Part shown: positions 1-7,143 of the stretch, one piece after another
Numbering within the stretch: position 1 is the stretch's first letter
How the letters are laid out: the number at the start of each line of letters is the position of its first letter
NCBI GenBank assembly: GCA_028565635.1
Contig: JAOXYB010043904.1
Location: 1-10,537 of the forward strand
Length of the DNA stretch: 10,537 bases
Reading direction: 5' to 3'
Source of the DNA: Phoronis ovalis
Lineage: Eukaryota; Phoronida; Phoronidae
Notes under the pieces: generated by a model
Database searches by the model: none
Seen by the model: the letters and a program-made list of their open reading frames with translations, nothing else
What the model was told of the DNA's origin: nothing
Program-made: the position numbers and the translations under genes

Positions 1-154
1 ACACATAGTTATCATGATGACTGGTAAGTGGTTCATATTGTGTCTAGTAGGTTTTTTCAACTCTGGTAAATTGTCAAGCCTTATGTAAAAAGTGGGTCCA
101 CATGCGTGAACACAAATTTTAAAAAAATCCCCTAAGCTAATAAGCGCGCATATA

Positions 155-290
155 GGCTGCTAAAAAGCACCTCTTTGAAAGACTTGTATGTTTAAAAAAT
201 TACCCTTTGGCAGGCCTCCCACTTAGTAAAAATCATACTCTTTGGCAGACCTGAGCTAAAATCACGCCCTTTCAGAGACTGGGGATAAAA
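155..290. repeat. Degenerate ~32 bp tandem repeat, about four units
   Basis: Four units share the pattern taaaa-atca-ccctttggcagacct: near 160-187, 191-216, 225-252 and 255-280. Spacing is about 31-35 bp and the units are well diverged. A related patch occurs at 1737-1800. The pattern looks like the internal minisatellite of a non-autonomous DNA transposon, but no terminal repeats are visible here. No coding potential was seen in 1-420 apart from a donor-like GTAAGT at 24-29. Confidence 0.55.
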
Positions 291-600
291 ACTTAAGTTT
301 ATAGAGAATAGAATGTCCTCCATAAAGTTAAACGAATGCATTATTTAAAGTAGAATAGTTTAAATATTAATTGCCAAAAAGACAACTTCATACAATTTTG
401 AATGCAATAAAAAACATATATTAGGGACTGGTCAGAAATTAGAATTGAAGCATTGTGCATAAAAAATACACCCCCCCCCCTCCAGGACTTGCACAAAAAA
501 TTATAAAATCAAATTTCTCGGTACTTTTATGGGTATTTATTTACGATTTTAGAGACCTTGCTGAGACATTGCTTCAAACAAGCCAAACACTGAGACTTAT

Positions 601-645
601 TTGACCTGATGAAGCCACTGTACTGCTAGGAAACACACGTCGAAT
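601..645 (+). ncRNA. Hammerhead-ribozyme-like motif, probably degenerate
   Basis: The conserved elements of a type I hammerhead appear in the right order. CTGATGA (606-612) is followed by a weak stem II, in which AGC 613-615 can pair with GCT 625-627. Then come GAAA (630-633) and a minimal stem III, A633-T640 and C634-G639, around an ACAC loop. GTC (639-641) would be the cleavage triplet. Short-stem-III hammerheads of this form are known in metazoan retroelements such as Penelope-like elements. Against activity: an extra AG lies between stem II and GAAA, and stem I has only C605-G642 in register. A competing pairing of ATTTGAC (599-605) with GTCGAAT (639-645) would occupy the cleavage triplet. 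It is best read as a decayed copy or a look-alike. Confidence 0.3.
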
Positions 646-647
646 AT

Positions 648-1665
648 GAATCACTATCCTGGATCTGATGAATTAATTCTATAAAGAGCTGATCACTACC
701 CAGTGCATAAATACTCTATAACCTAAATTTATAGAACTTCCTAAAAAGTCTACACAATAGATTTTTCAAACTCGTTAATTATATAGATGGAATCTGTAGC
801 CCAAATTCTGTCAAAATACTGAAACAACAAGTATTCTTGGGGCTCTGTGGAACAACGTTTTTATCATCTTAACATTATTCATACTGCCTAATTGTATCCA
901 GGGGATGTACTTGTATATTATATAAAGTACTAATATATAGTAATCACATTGCAGTTTCTGTTATCCGTTAAGAATGGCTCGGTAATGTGTTATTTAAAAA
1001 ACCTATTATTTATTTATTTAGTGCCTGGTGATACATGTATGTATTGAAGAGGGGTCCGGGGGCACTCCCAAGTAGGAAAATTATGAAATTTAGAATGTAA
1101 TATATAGCTTCTGGTGCATTTTTAGAGACATTTTAAGATCTGGCTTGAAAGAGAAAATGTTAACGAAAATTGTTCAGAAATTAAAGAAAACATCAATATT
1201 TGTAATCTCACTTGCAGTCAAGTCAAGCCATTGAACTGCTAGAACACAACTAGATATTTTACCTTATACACATGTACCTAGATTAAAACGTTCATATTTA
1301 TGTATTAAAATACGAACATTCCATTTGAATAATATTATTTGAAGCTAATTTGTTCTACGTTTACTCTTTAGATTAATAACTGTTCAGGAGAATTCAGTGC
1401 ATGGCGAAGGTGAAAATAAAAATGCACCAAAAAATAAAAAAATGTTGCCTCTCATTACCTGGCCCTAACTGCTTCCCAAAAATAAATTCGGACTTGTCTC
1501 ATAATTAGATAACATTATGTAGAATGTATGAAGCTAGTGCAATAAAGTTGATGGTATATGATATAATGGGTTGAGTACGACTATTATTTTTTCTAAGCCT
1601 GGCCCGGCGAGGGCCTCAGAAGCTGAAGGGTAAAAGATGTTAGGTGGGACAATTTTTGGCTTTTC
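648..1665. other. AT-rich stretch without recognisable genes
   Basis: This is repeat-like AT-rich DNA inside the candidate element 421-1705. A good acceptor-like tract ends at 1217 and is followed by eleven open codons and TAG at 1251-1253, which is too short to call an exon. A G-rich patch sits at 1051-1069. I see no RNA gene, no long ORF and no further clear repeat. Confidence 0.5.
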
Positions 1666-1736
1666 CTTGCCCCTCCCCCCGTGGTAAATTATGACCAGTA
1701 CCTAAGTTTTATGCAGGACTTATTTTCATCTGATGC

Positions 1737-1800
1737 TGAAAAACATACCCTTTTTACGCGTCTGTAACTCATGCTAAAAACCACACCCTATTTGCCAATA
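1737..1800. repeat. Second patch of the taaaa-cca-accct repeat
   Basis: Two units (gctgaaaaacatacccttt at 1735-1753 and gctaaaaaccacacccta at 1773-1790) match the pattern at 155-290. A truncated third begins near 1803. CG-rich words (acgcgt, cacgcg, acgcgtt) follow at 1756-1880, unusual for this AT-rich window. It is a fragment of the same repeat family as the window start. Confidence 0.45.
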
Positions 1801-1971
1801 TTTAGCTAAATATATACGCTCAGTTAACGTGGAACACGCGTTACGCGTTTGGTTGAAAAAAAAGTATGCTTTTCACGCGATTTTTCGTTCGAAAGGGGAA
1901 TCCAACATTTGATCCATGTGGTTATTAATGTTATCTAGGTACTATATGATTGGTTGTCTTTTAGCAGAATA

Positions 1972-2007
1972 AGTTTATACCATAAACTGCGTACCAATAT
2001 GGTACGC
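1972..2007. repeat. Two abutting perfect hairpins with 3-nt loops
   Basis: AGTTTAT-ACC-ATAAACT (1972-1988) is followed with no spacer by GCGTACCA-ATA-TGGTACGC (1989-2007). Both stems are perfect (7 and 8 bp) and both loops are three bases. GTTGT at 1953-1957 can close the pair by pairing with ACAAC at 2023-2027, giving a possible three-way junction. No tRNA A or B box and no ORF is present. It could be the centre of a foldback element, a structured RNA or a cruciform-prone site. Confidence 0.6.
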
Positions 2008-2224
2008 AACAGGCGTAAGGTCACAACTGATGTAACCGCGCAGTGCTGGTCCAAAGGCTGGCTATAAATTTATATTTTCTTTTTTTCCTCGTTGGTACTG
2101 TTTTTTTTAATTGTTTTTGTTTGTAATGGAAATCATTGCGCAAGAGATTAAATCTAATATTAGCTTTTTAAACTTAACTAAACCGAAATTTGATAGGATT
2201 ATTTGAGCTAGGGCGAAGCTTATT

Positions 2225-2476
2225 ATTTTTGTCATTCGTGTGATGACATTTTCTGGGGGTATAGTACAAAGTGGAATAGTAAACATTTTTTTAGTGATGC
2301 CTGCACGAAAAATTAACTGGGAGTAGGATACATAATAATCTTCAGTTCATATTTTTGTCATTCGTGAGATGACATTTTCTGGGGGCACAGTACAAAGTGG
2401 AATAGTAAAAAAAAATTTAGTCATGCCTGCACGAAAAATTAACTGGGAGTTCGATACATAATAATCTTCAGTTCAT
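2225..2476. repeat. 126 bp direct tandem duplication, two copies
   Basis: Copy 1 is 2225-2350 and copy 2 is 2351-2476, head to tail without a spacer and of equal length. By eye they differ at about 11 of 126 positions, mostly in one homopolymer-rich patch where copy 1 has acattttttt and copy 2 has a poly-A run. Each copy starts with a TGTCAT...ATGACA inverted repeat and ends with cttcagttcat. No ORF runs through both. It is an ordinary-sized tandem duplication or the seed of a satellite. Confidence 0.9.
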
Positions 2477-2990
2477 AACAGGTAATTTTCTTCGCGCAAT
2501 GTTTAGGAATTTTTTATAATGATTTAAGTTACAAGAAATCATTATACAATTGGATGGAAAAATTAATTGTGTCCTTATACAAGCAACAAATGCAACGACG
2601 TAAGCAAATGTTTGTTCTATCATATCTCTTCCAATAAAATTTGTTAGCGTGAGAATTTTTTTTGATGAGGCTAAACAATTTTCCATACATATACCGTGAG
2701 TTACAAAAACGCTTATATTATCCGCGATGTCCTTATTTATGAAAAATTTGGATACAACAACAAAGAATTATATAAATAAATGTACATACATCTCATCCAA
2801 AATAGATCAGATCTTCAAATTTTTTTTGGTTGAACTTTATTTTCATTCCTTTTTTAACTTTAATGTCTTGTTCTTGTATGAGTAATACAATATTAGTAAT
2901 GAGTACTACTCTGTCATGCTATATACATGTACATATAATGGGAGTTTTTTCAGTACTTTGGTGTAATTAATGACTTTAATTTAATTATAT
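2477..2990. other. AT-rich intergenic or intronic stretch, no gene seen
   Basis: A - strand open frame of 72 codons at 2468-2686 has no splice context, family signature or compositional bias and is not called. The rest is AT-rich with short palindromic words (acatgtacat near 2930-2935). No RNA gene was recognised. Confidence 0.45.
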
Positions 2991-3090
2991 AACACAGGCA
3001 ATGCAAGTTGCCTTTATTTGATTCTGGAAACATCTCACCGACAAAGCTGCTATGTTTGCAGCATTCTTTGTATCTACTGAGGTTGCACAG

Positions 3091-3224
3091 AACTTGAAAC
3101 GAGGTTGTCTGCAGAGGCTTATCTCACAATGCTGGAACCAATGGGAGAGATCACCCAAGCAGTAATACTCTTGCAGGCTCGTGGCTTCGACGAATCCTGT
3201 CATCCGATAATTGGTCGTGAATAA
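3091..3224 (+). CDS. Probable 3'-terminal exon of an unknown gene
   Basis: An acceptor-like tract (ttctttgtatctactgaggttgcacag) ends at 3090. It is followed by an open frame from 3093 that runs 43 codons to TAA at 3222-3224, with a second TAA directly after. The peptide begins LETRLSAEAYLTMLEPMG and continues ITQAVILLQARGFDESCHP to a final IIGRE. It looks like the amphipathic helical C-terminus of a soluble protein. The exon is clearly less AT-rich than its surroundings, and an AATAAA lies 130 bp beyond the stop. I do not recognise the family. No matching upstream exon was found in the window, so a first exon would lie within 1-3000 unnoticed or further upstream. The - strand of the same segment also reads open (2985-3203), with a GTGAGA donor, so strand choice is an inference. 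Confidence 0.4.
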
Positions 3225-3353
3225 TAATTAGGCACAGTATATGCTTAGGAACATTTTGAGGAAGTTGTATAAAGAACTTATATAAGAAAGTTCTTGATCG
3301 AGACAGTGACTACTTATAAAGCTCATGCCATGATATGTTTGTTTAACAGTAGA

Positions 3354-3359
3354 AATAAA
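3354..3359 (+). terminator. AATAAA polyadenylation signal
   Basis: A canonical AATAAA lies 130 bp after the TAA at 3222-3224, a fitting distance for the 3' UTR of the proposed + strand exon. AATAAA is common by chance in AT-rich DNA. Confidence 0.3.
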
Positions 3360-3770
3360 TTTTGTTGTTACTGCACATGGGCCTAGAGCTGAATGAGAAT
3401 TGCATTTACTTCAAGTACTATTGCTAGTACTATTACTATATTGTACTACTTCTAGATTTGTTTTTTTGTGGTAAATGTTCTTGCATAATAAGTGGGTGAA
3501 TGTGCTAACTTGTTTCACAGTGTCAATCTTGTCCAGGCTACATAGACTTGCTAAAAAAAAGCAAATTCTGTATTCTGAAGATGAAACTTAATGTAAACTT
3601 GAATATTGTGCAAGCCAAATAGTATTTATTGTTTCCTCAACCCAAAACAGAAAGTGAATAAAGAAATTCAGAAAAGAATGCACTCTTTATAATAAATATA
3701 AGCATAGTTAATAGATTTTCCGATTCGAGTCACAGTCCGTCGGCGTGAGTAACAGCGTGTAGCATTACTG
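3360..3770. other. Intergenic stretch between convergent exons
   Basis: It lies between the proposed + terminal exon (ending 3224) and the - terminal exon (stop at 3775), so it would hold both 3' UTRs and their signals. Just before it, a perfect 8 bp hairpin AAGAACTT/AAGTTCTT spans 3272-3295. Simple agtactatt repeats lie near 3414-3435. No ORF or RNA gene is seen. Confidence 0.4.
3626..3631 (-). terminator. AATAAA polyadenylation signal on the minus strand
   Basis: TTTATT on the + strand reads AATAAA on the - strand, about 145 bp beyond the TAA at 3775-3777. This suits the 3' UTR of the - strand gene at 3775-4038. Confidence 0.35.
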
Positions 3771-3774
3771 CATC

Positions 3775-4038
3775 TTAATTATCGTCCTCAGCTTGGCTCA
3801 GGCGCTCATGCAGTGCTCTCAGTTGACGACTAACGTGATTGACTGCTTTCAGTTTCTCTATGACATCCTCAGGGCTCAAATCCTACATAGAAAAAGTTTA
3901 CCCACTTTTAATAGCGAGCTCTTACATAACGTGTATGCGTATTGGAGTGTGACGTAGCTTACAAACCTTACAATTGGAAATCCGTCTGTTAGTCTGTGGA
4001 GCAGACCGGGGCACAGACATCTTGCCAATAAATCCAGT
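3775..4038 (-). CDS. Last two exons of an unknown gene, small helical C-terminus
   Basis: The terminal exon 3775-3882 follows a tctatgtag acceptor. It encodes 35 residues starting DLSPEDVIEKLKAVNH and ending HERLSQAEDDN before TAA. The heptad-like leucines and high charge suggest an amphipathic helix or short coiled coil. It is the best coding signal on this strand. The preceding exon reaches the AGT next to the element at 4039. Two frames join the terminal exon in phase 0. One uses the strong donor TTT|GTAAGC (exon end 3963) and reads LDLLARCLCPGLLHRLTD then GFPIVRF. The other uses the weaker AAG|GTTTGT (exon end 3967), with an ATG at 4018-4020, and reads MSVPRSAPQTNRRISNCK. I favour the first for its donor, but cannot settle it. 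The family is not recognised. The exon edge coincides with a transposon end, so the gene may be disrupted here. Confidence 0.5.
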
Positions 4039-4418
4039 CCCCGGGGTGTACTCAAGGTTTTTTGAATACGGGGATGTGCCGCGGAACCCAATCCAAAATT
4101 TTAGCTTGTGGTAGCAAACCTAATCTAAATGTTTTGAAATATAAGGGTAGCAATCCAAATTTTGTGAAATAAAAGGGTAGCAATCAAAATTTTAAAATAT
4201 TTGAGTAGCAATCCATTTTTACGCAAACTGACTGATACATACCAAATTCCAAAAATCGTTTTATGGATACAATCCTAAAATTAATCCAAATTATTTTCTG
4301 TAAGCAGCGGGTAGCAATCCAAATTTTTAAATTTCTTAACGGTAGCAGTCCAAAAAAATACAGTAAGAAGATTAAGTATACAAACTCCCACCAAATATAC
4401 CTTGAGTACCCCCCCGGG
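4039..4418. mobile_element. 380 bp non-autonomous TIR element with internal ~30 bp minisatellite
   Basis: The left end 4039-4058 (CCCCGGGGTGTACTCAAGGT) matches the inverted right end 4399-4418 at 17 or more of 20 positions, with GTACTCAAGGT identical. AGT directly flanks both ends (4036-4038 and 4419-4421), consistent with a 3 bp target-site duplication. Inside, gtagca words recur at 4111, 4147, 4177, 4205, 4311 and 4342, about 28-36 bp apart, each followed by a caatccaaattt-like run. No ORF of its own encodes a transposase. The structure resembles the GGGG...GTACTC elements I associate with cnidarian genomes, which is a memory-based impression. It directly abuts the - strand exon at 3963-4038. 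Confidence 0.65.
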
Positions 4419-4421
4419 AGT

Positions 4422-4818
4422 ACAATTTCCACAAATTTTGTAGTTTATCTCAGACTTTTCCCAAATCACTTTCGTGCATTTTTTCTGGCTTATGTATAAC
4501 TTAAATTTATCTGATTACCCAAATTAGACGTAAACTTTTGCCCATAACATAACCATTTCATTCGAATACTGGTCTGATCAATAATCATATGTTGGTGTTG
4601 GCAGTCACTTTTAGAATTAAAAAATAAAAGATTATCGCGCAAAACCTGTTTTCAAATTTGCACAGTTTGTCGCCATAAAATGTTCAAATTGCTTCGATGC
4701 TTTTTCTGCTGCACATATAAAATAAAAGAACAAAATAAGTATTAATTTTCTGAGAATCAAATAAATTCAGCAGGCGAAAACATATCTGACAAAAATCATG
4801 CTGTGCTGCACATCTGCA
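4422..4818. other. Flank of the 380 bp element, no clear gene
   Basis: On the - strand, 4422-4485 stays open in one frame that would continue into the exon at 4038 if the element were absent (residues include WEKSEINYKICGNC). The frame favoured for that exon meets a TAA near 4444-4446. No acceptor of quality is visible. The rest is AT-rich and non-coding. Confidence 0.35.
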
Positions 4819-4819
4819 G

Positions 4820-5059
4820 CGCTTGTGGGTCGTGATTCTAAAGTCGCGATGTTATGGTGATAAGTACGAACACGTGATATTATGCGCAATAGCCAAGCAG
4901 TTGGGAAGTCAATACAAATATATCTGGGAGCTGGAGCTAGCCTTGAGATTTCGCCTGTTTCATATTAACACTGCATTGTATAAAATAAAACTTATAATTA
5001 CAAGATTATACCATAATAAATATTCTGTTAGTACATGTTTTAACTTTAGCAGGATTTAA
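4820..5059 (+). CDS. Exon-like open frame, unknown product
   Basis: An acceptor-like sequence (tgctgtgctgcacatctgcag) ends at 4819, and the frame then stays open for about 79 codons to TAA at 5057-5059. The first 50 codons are distinctly GC-richer than the surroundings. They read as plausible protein, including YGDKYEHVILCAIAKQLG and YIWELELALRFRLF. The last 25 codons are AT-rich and look non-coding, so a real exon would probably end earlier, though no clean donor was found. No family is recognised. The exon would lie between the 380 bp element and the Tc1 element and may itself be transposon debris. Confidence 0.25.
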   Translation, partial: RLWVVILKSRCYGDKYEHVILCAIAKQLGSQYKYIWELELALRFRLFHINTALYKIKLIITRLYHNKYSVSTCFNFSRI

Positions 5060-5066
5060 GGTTTAA

Positions 5067-5201
5067 CTACATATTTTTTAAAGTATTTAATTGCCTACTG
5101 CCAAAGCAATTCTTCTTAACTGCTCTCGGAAAAAAGTTGTTTCTAGCTAAACTTATTGTATTTCGGCTTCCACTCGGAATAATGTTCAGAACCTCTAACA
5201 T
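5067..5201 (-). pseudogene. Possible C-terminal tail of a non-LTR retrotransposon reverse transcriptase
   Basis: A 44-codon frame from ATG (5199-5201) to TAG (5067-5069) is open further upstream to about 5230. It contains LNIIPSGSRNTISLAR followed by NNFFPRAVKKN. This resembles the tail of CR1/L2/RTE-like reverse transcriptase ORFs, where a basic stretch is followed by a sFfPRavrlWN-type motif; the usual Trp is replaced here. The similarity is short and judged by eye. No RT catalytic core (YxDD) is visible in the flanks, so at most this is a 5'-truncated remnant. Confidence 0.3.
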
Positions 5202-5391
5202 ATTAACCTCCCTAAGCAAAAAAATTGGTATAATGACTTACGACAGCAATAATGACTTATGAGATTTGTACTGATCATTAGTCAATAAAGACTGTACAAT
5301 AAGATCATAGCCATGTTTCGCTTTTCGCTGAACGCTTTTTTTACTTTAAAAAGAATAACCTCTTGACTCAGTGCTTTCTGAAAATCATGTA

Positions 5392-5470
5392 CGGTACCAG
5401 TATTTATAAACTTAATTTAGTACGGCCAGAGGACGGTCGGAGTACGGACGAAGAACGGCCAGAGTACGGT
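5392..5470 (+). repeat. Left TIR with 4.7-copy 11 bp subterminal array
   Basis: The 24 bp terminal inverted repeat is at 5392-5415. From 5419 to 5470 the unit AGTACGGCCAG repeats in register: AGTACGGCCAG, AGGACGGTCGG, AGTACGGACGA, AGAACGGCCAG, AGTACGGT. Eleven bp is close to one helical turn, so all copies present the same face. They are plausible transposase-binding sites, by analogy with the multiple sites in IR/DR-type Tc1 elements. Confidence 0.9.
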
Positions 5471-5947
5471 TGCAATCATTGGATAAAGCTAAATCCTCTT
5501 ATTCCGATCTTGTTTACGATGAAATATCGACGATAGCCGTAACTCTTCGGGTAGCCCGCATCAAATGTGTACCATGCAACAACAGCTGGATATCTCGATC
5601 CCCTATTTTGACTAGAAGTGAGATAAATAGTTGAGTTTTACAAATGTTTGCCCTAAGAATGGTTATTTATTTTAAATGTTTCATTATTCACCGCTAATTT
5701 GAATGCATTAATTCGTCATAATCTACAAAAAAAAATCCAATTTAAGTTTTTGTAATGAATATATTTCGTCAGAAAATGTTATATCTGGTAATTTTCAGCG
5801 GTTGCTCAAATGCGTACATGCAAGTGTATGGCGTTGGTCAGTCGCTATGTGTACGATATTATTTTAACTAAATGTCTTCTCAAAAATGAAGTTCATACCA
5901 TAGACCTGTTCACAATTTCTCTCCGGCAATTTATAACATTTATTATT
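5471..5947 (+). other. Left leader of the Tc1 element
   Basis: No coding signal precedes the transposase start. The frame open from 5810 runs into the transposase, but its first 46 codons do not resemble the family, whereas MVYSAYVKERI at 5948 is where Tc1 proteins normally begin. It presumably holds the element's promoter and 5' UTR; no clear TATA box was singled out. Confidence 0.5.
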
Positions 5948-6225
5948 ATGGTTTACTCAGCATATGTTAAGGAACGCATTTTGATTCCGGGTAGAAATGG
6001 GTACAAGCCAAAAGTAATTTATGACATTTTGACTGGGGGGGGGGTTCATAGTGTTTTAACCGTAGGTATTTTTGGTGTATTAAAACGTGGGAAGGCTGGG
6101 GGATGGCGAAAGACAATAATCACGCTATATCTAGGAATCCGGGAATCACTATCGTTGAGGCCATGGAACTAGAAAAGATGACAAGATGTCAGTTTCAGAG
6201 CTTCAGAAGTTACTGGAAGCAAACG

Positions 6226-6454
6226 GTAGATGTATTCAATATCTGCTTTATGTACGAATCAGAGTTTACAAAATAAATGTTATTGTTTTTTTTTGTTTTC
6301 CACGTGACAATTCCGAAGCTCAAGATTCTTTTATTTTTACAGCTGTGCCGCTACAAAAACCGCAAAATTTCAAACAATGAAACAATAAAGGTAATGTATT
6401 GAAATGTTTTTATAGAGTATTATTTTTTACTTATTATTTTATTTCTCTGTACAG
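6226..6454 (+). other. Probable intron 1 of the transposase
   Basis: The exon ends AAC G|GTAGAT at 6225. The acceptor is atttctctgtacag ending at 6454. Joining gives an in-frame GGG (phase 1), turning LLEAN into LLEAN-G-HPHLSVETI, the expected order in Tc1 proteins. The 229 bp between is AT-rich with stops in all useful frames. A nearer acceptor (tttatttttacag ending near 6341) leads to an unrelated tail and is not favoured. Confidence 0.6.
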
Positions 6455-6889
6455 GGCACCCGCATCTTTCAGTAGAGACTATAAGAAAAGAGCGACGGAA
6501 ATATTAAGTTTAAACTAATATAACTAAGAAGGCTTATAGGATTATCTAAGTGCACTTAAATGTGAAATTGGATTAAATCATGTGAACAGCATGACCGACA
6601 TATAACAAAGACATTTTGAGGTGCTTATCATCATCTGGTCTTATATGATCACGATATGAACACCTCACTGGGTACTTTCTGTACATACTGTACTGTAACT
6701 TTTCGGCGCATTTCACGTTTAACTACAATGATCCAAAGCACACTAGTCTTTAATGCAAGAATATTATAAACAGGCAATAATATAAACTGGTGGAAGACAC
6801 CAGCAGTATCACCCGACGCCAATCTCATAGAAAACGTATGGACTGAATTAAAATACCACATCAGACGTCGGGTTAAACCGCATTCAAAG

Positions 6890-7143
6890 GTAAAATATCA
6901 GAAATATGCGGGTTGCTTCTTGTTAACAACTGATTATTCCACTTAACTGCACAAACCATGTAGCAAAGGTTTAATCGAAAGAAAATTAAGTCATTTTGTA
7001 GATTTTTTAAATTCTGTAAAACAAATAATGGAAGGAACTATATAGAGGACGTTTTAGTAGTTTAGTAGTTTCGTAGAAATTAGGTTAGTTATAATAAATA
7101 ACTCTGTTATTATATTGTGAATTGTGGATTTTCTACTTTAAAG
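6890..7143 (+). other. Probable intron 2 of the transposase
   Basis: The donor is AAG|GTAAAA at 6889/6890 and the acceptor is ctactttaaag ending at 7143. Both sides are phase 0. Joining gives KPHSK-MQLADGMRYFF, aligning without gap to the Tc1 pattern KxK-(D/E)xLxxGIxxFW. The 254 bp interior is AT-rich and non-coding. C. elegans Tc1 and Tc3 are known to carry introns, so introns in this superfamily have precedent. Confidence 0.65.

Larger units (their letters stand above)
421..1705. mobile_element. Candidate non-autonomous element bounded by TTAGGKACTGGTCA inverted repeats
   Basis: The sequence at 421-434 (TTAGGGACTGGTCA) reappears inverted at 1692-1705 with one mismatch, and similarity continues inward as KAATTTA-like sequence. 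A run of ten C at 471-480 and a C-rich stretch at 1670-1681 lie just inside the two ends. The flanks show no convincing target-site duplication, so these may be two separate fragments of one repeat family in opposite orientation rather than the ends of one 1.28 kb copy. The interior is AT-rich, with no open frame of note. It contains the hammerhead-like motif at 601-645 and a GGGGTCCGGGGGCACTCCC patch near 1051-1069. Confidence 0.35.

Noticed and set aside
1-29. Exon end with CTG|GTAAGT donor at 24
   Set aside because: Only 23 bases are visible, no frame can be tested, and no phase-matching acceptor was convincing.
1218-1253. Terminal exon of eleven codons after a good acceptor
   Set aside because: Too short to support alone, no partner exon in phase, and it lies inside a candidate transposable element.
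1953-2027. tRNA gene from the hairpin cluster
   Set aside because: No A or B box, no anticodon-loop geometry and arm lengths do not match a tRNA.
2468-2686. 72-codon minus strand open frame
   Set aside because: No splice signals, no recognisable motif, strongly AT-driven composition and overlap with the 126 bp duplication; treated as chance.
4799-4838. Next exon of the secreted-peptide gene on the minus strand after CTTTAG near 4839
   Set aside because: The frame joins in phase 0 and stops after about 13 codons, but the acceptor tract is purine-rich and the opposite strand reads as a longer exon.
5810-5947. N-terminal extension of the transposase frame
   Set aside because: The first 46 residues do not resemble Tc1 proteins, while the ATG at 5948 gives the usual M-x-x-x-AYVK start.
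6342-6379. Exon after ttttatttttacag joining the MSVSELQKLLEAN block to a 12-residue tail
   Set aside because: The phase fits but the tail has no transposase similarity, whereas the acceptor at 6454 restores the expected HPHLSVETI block.
6649-6861. 70-codon minus strand open frame
   Set aside because: It is the shadow of the transposase NDPKHTS to SPDANLIENVW region on the plus strand.
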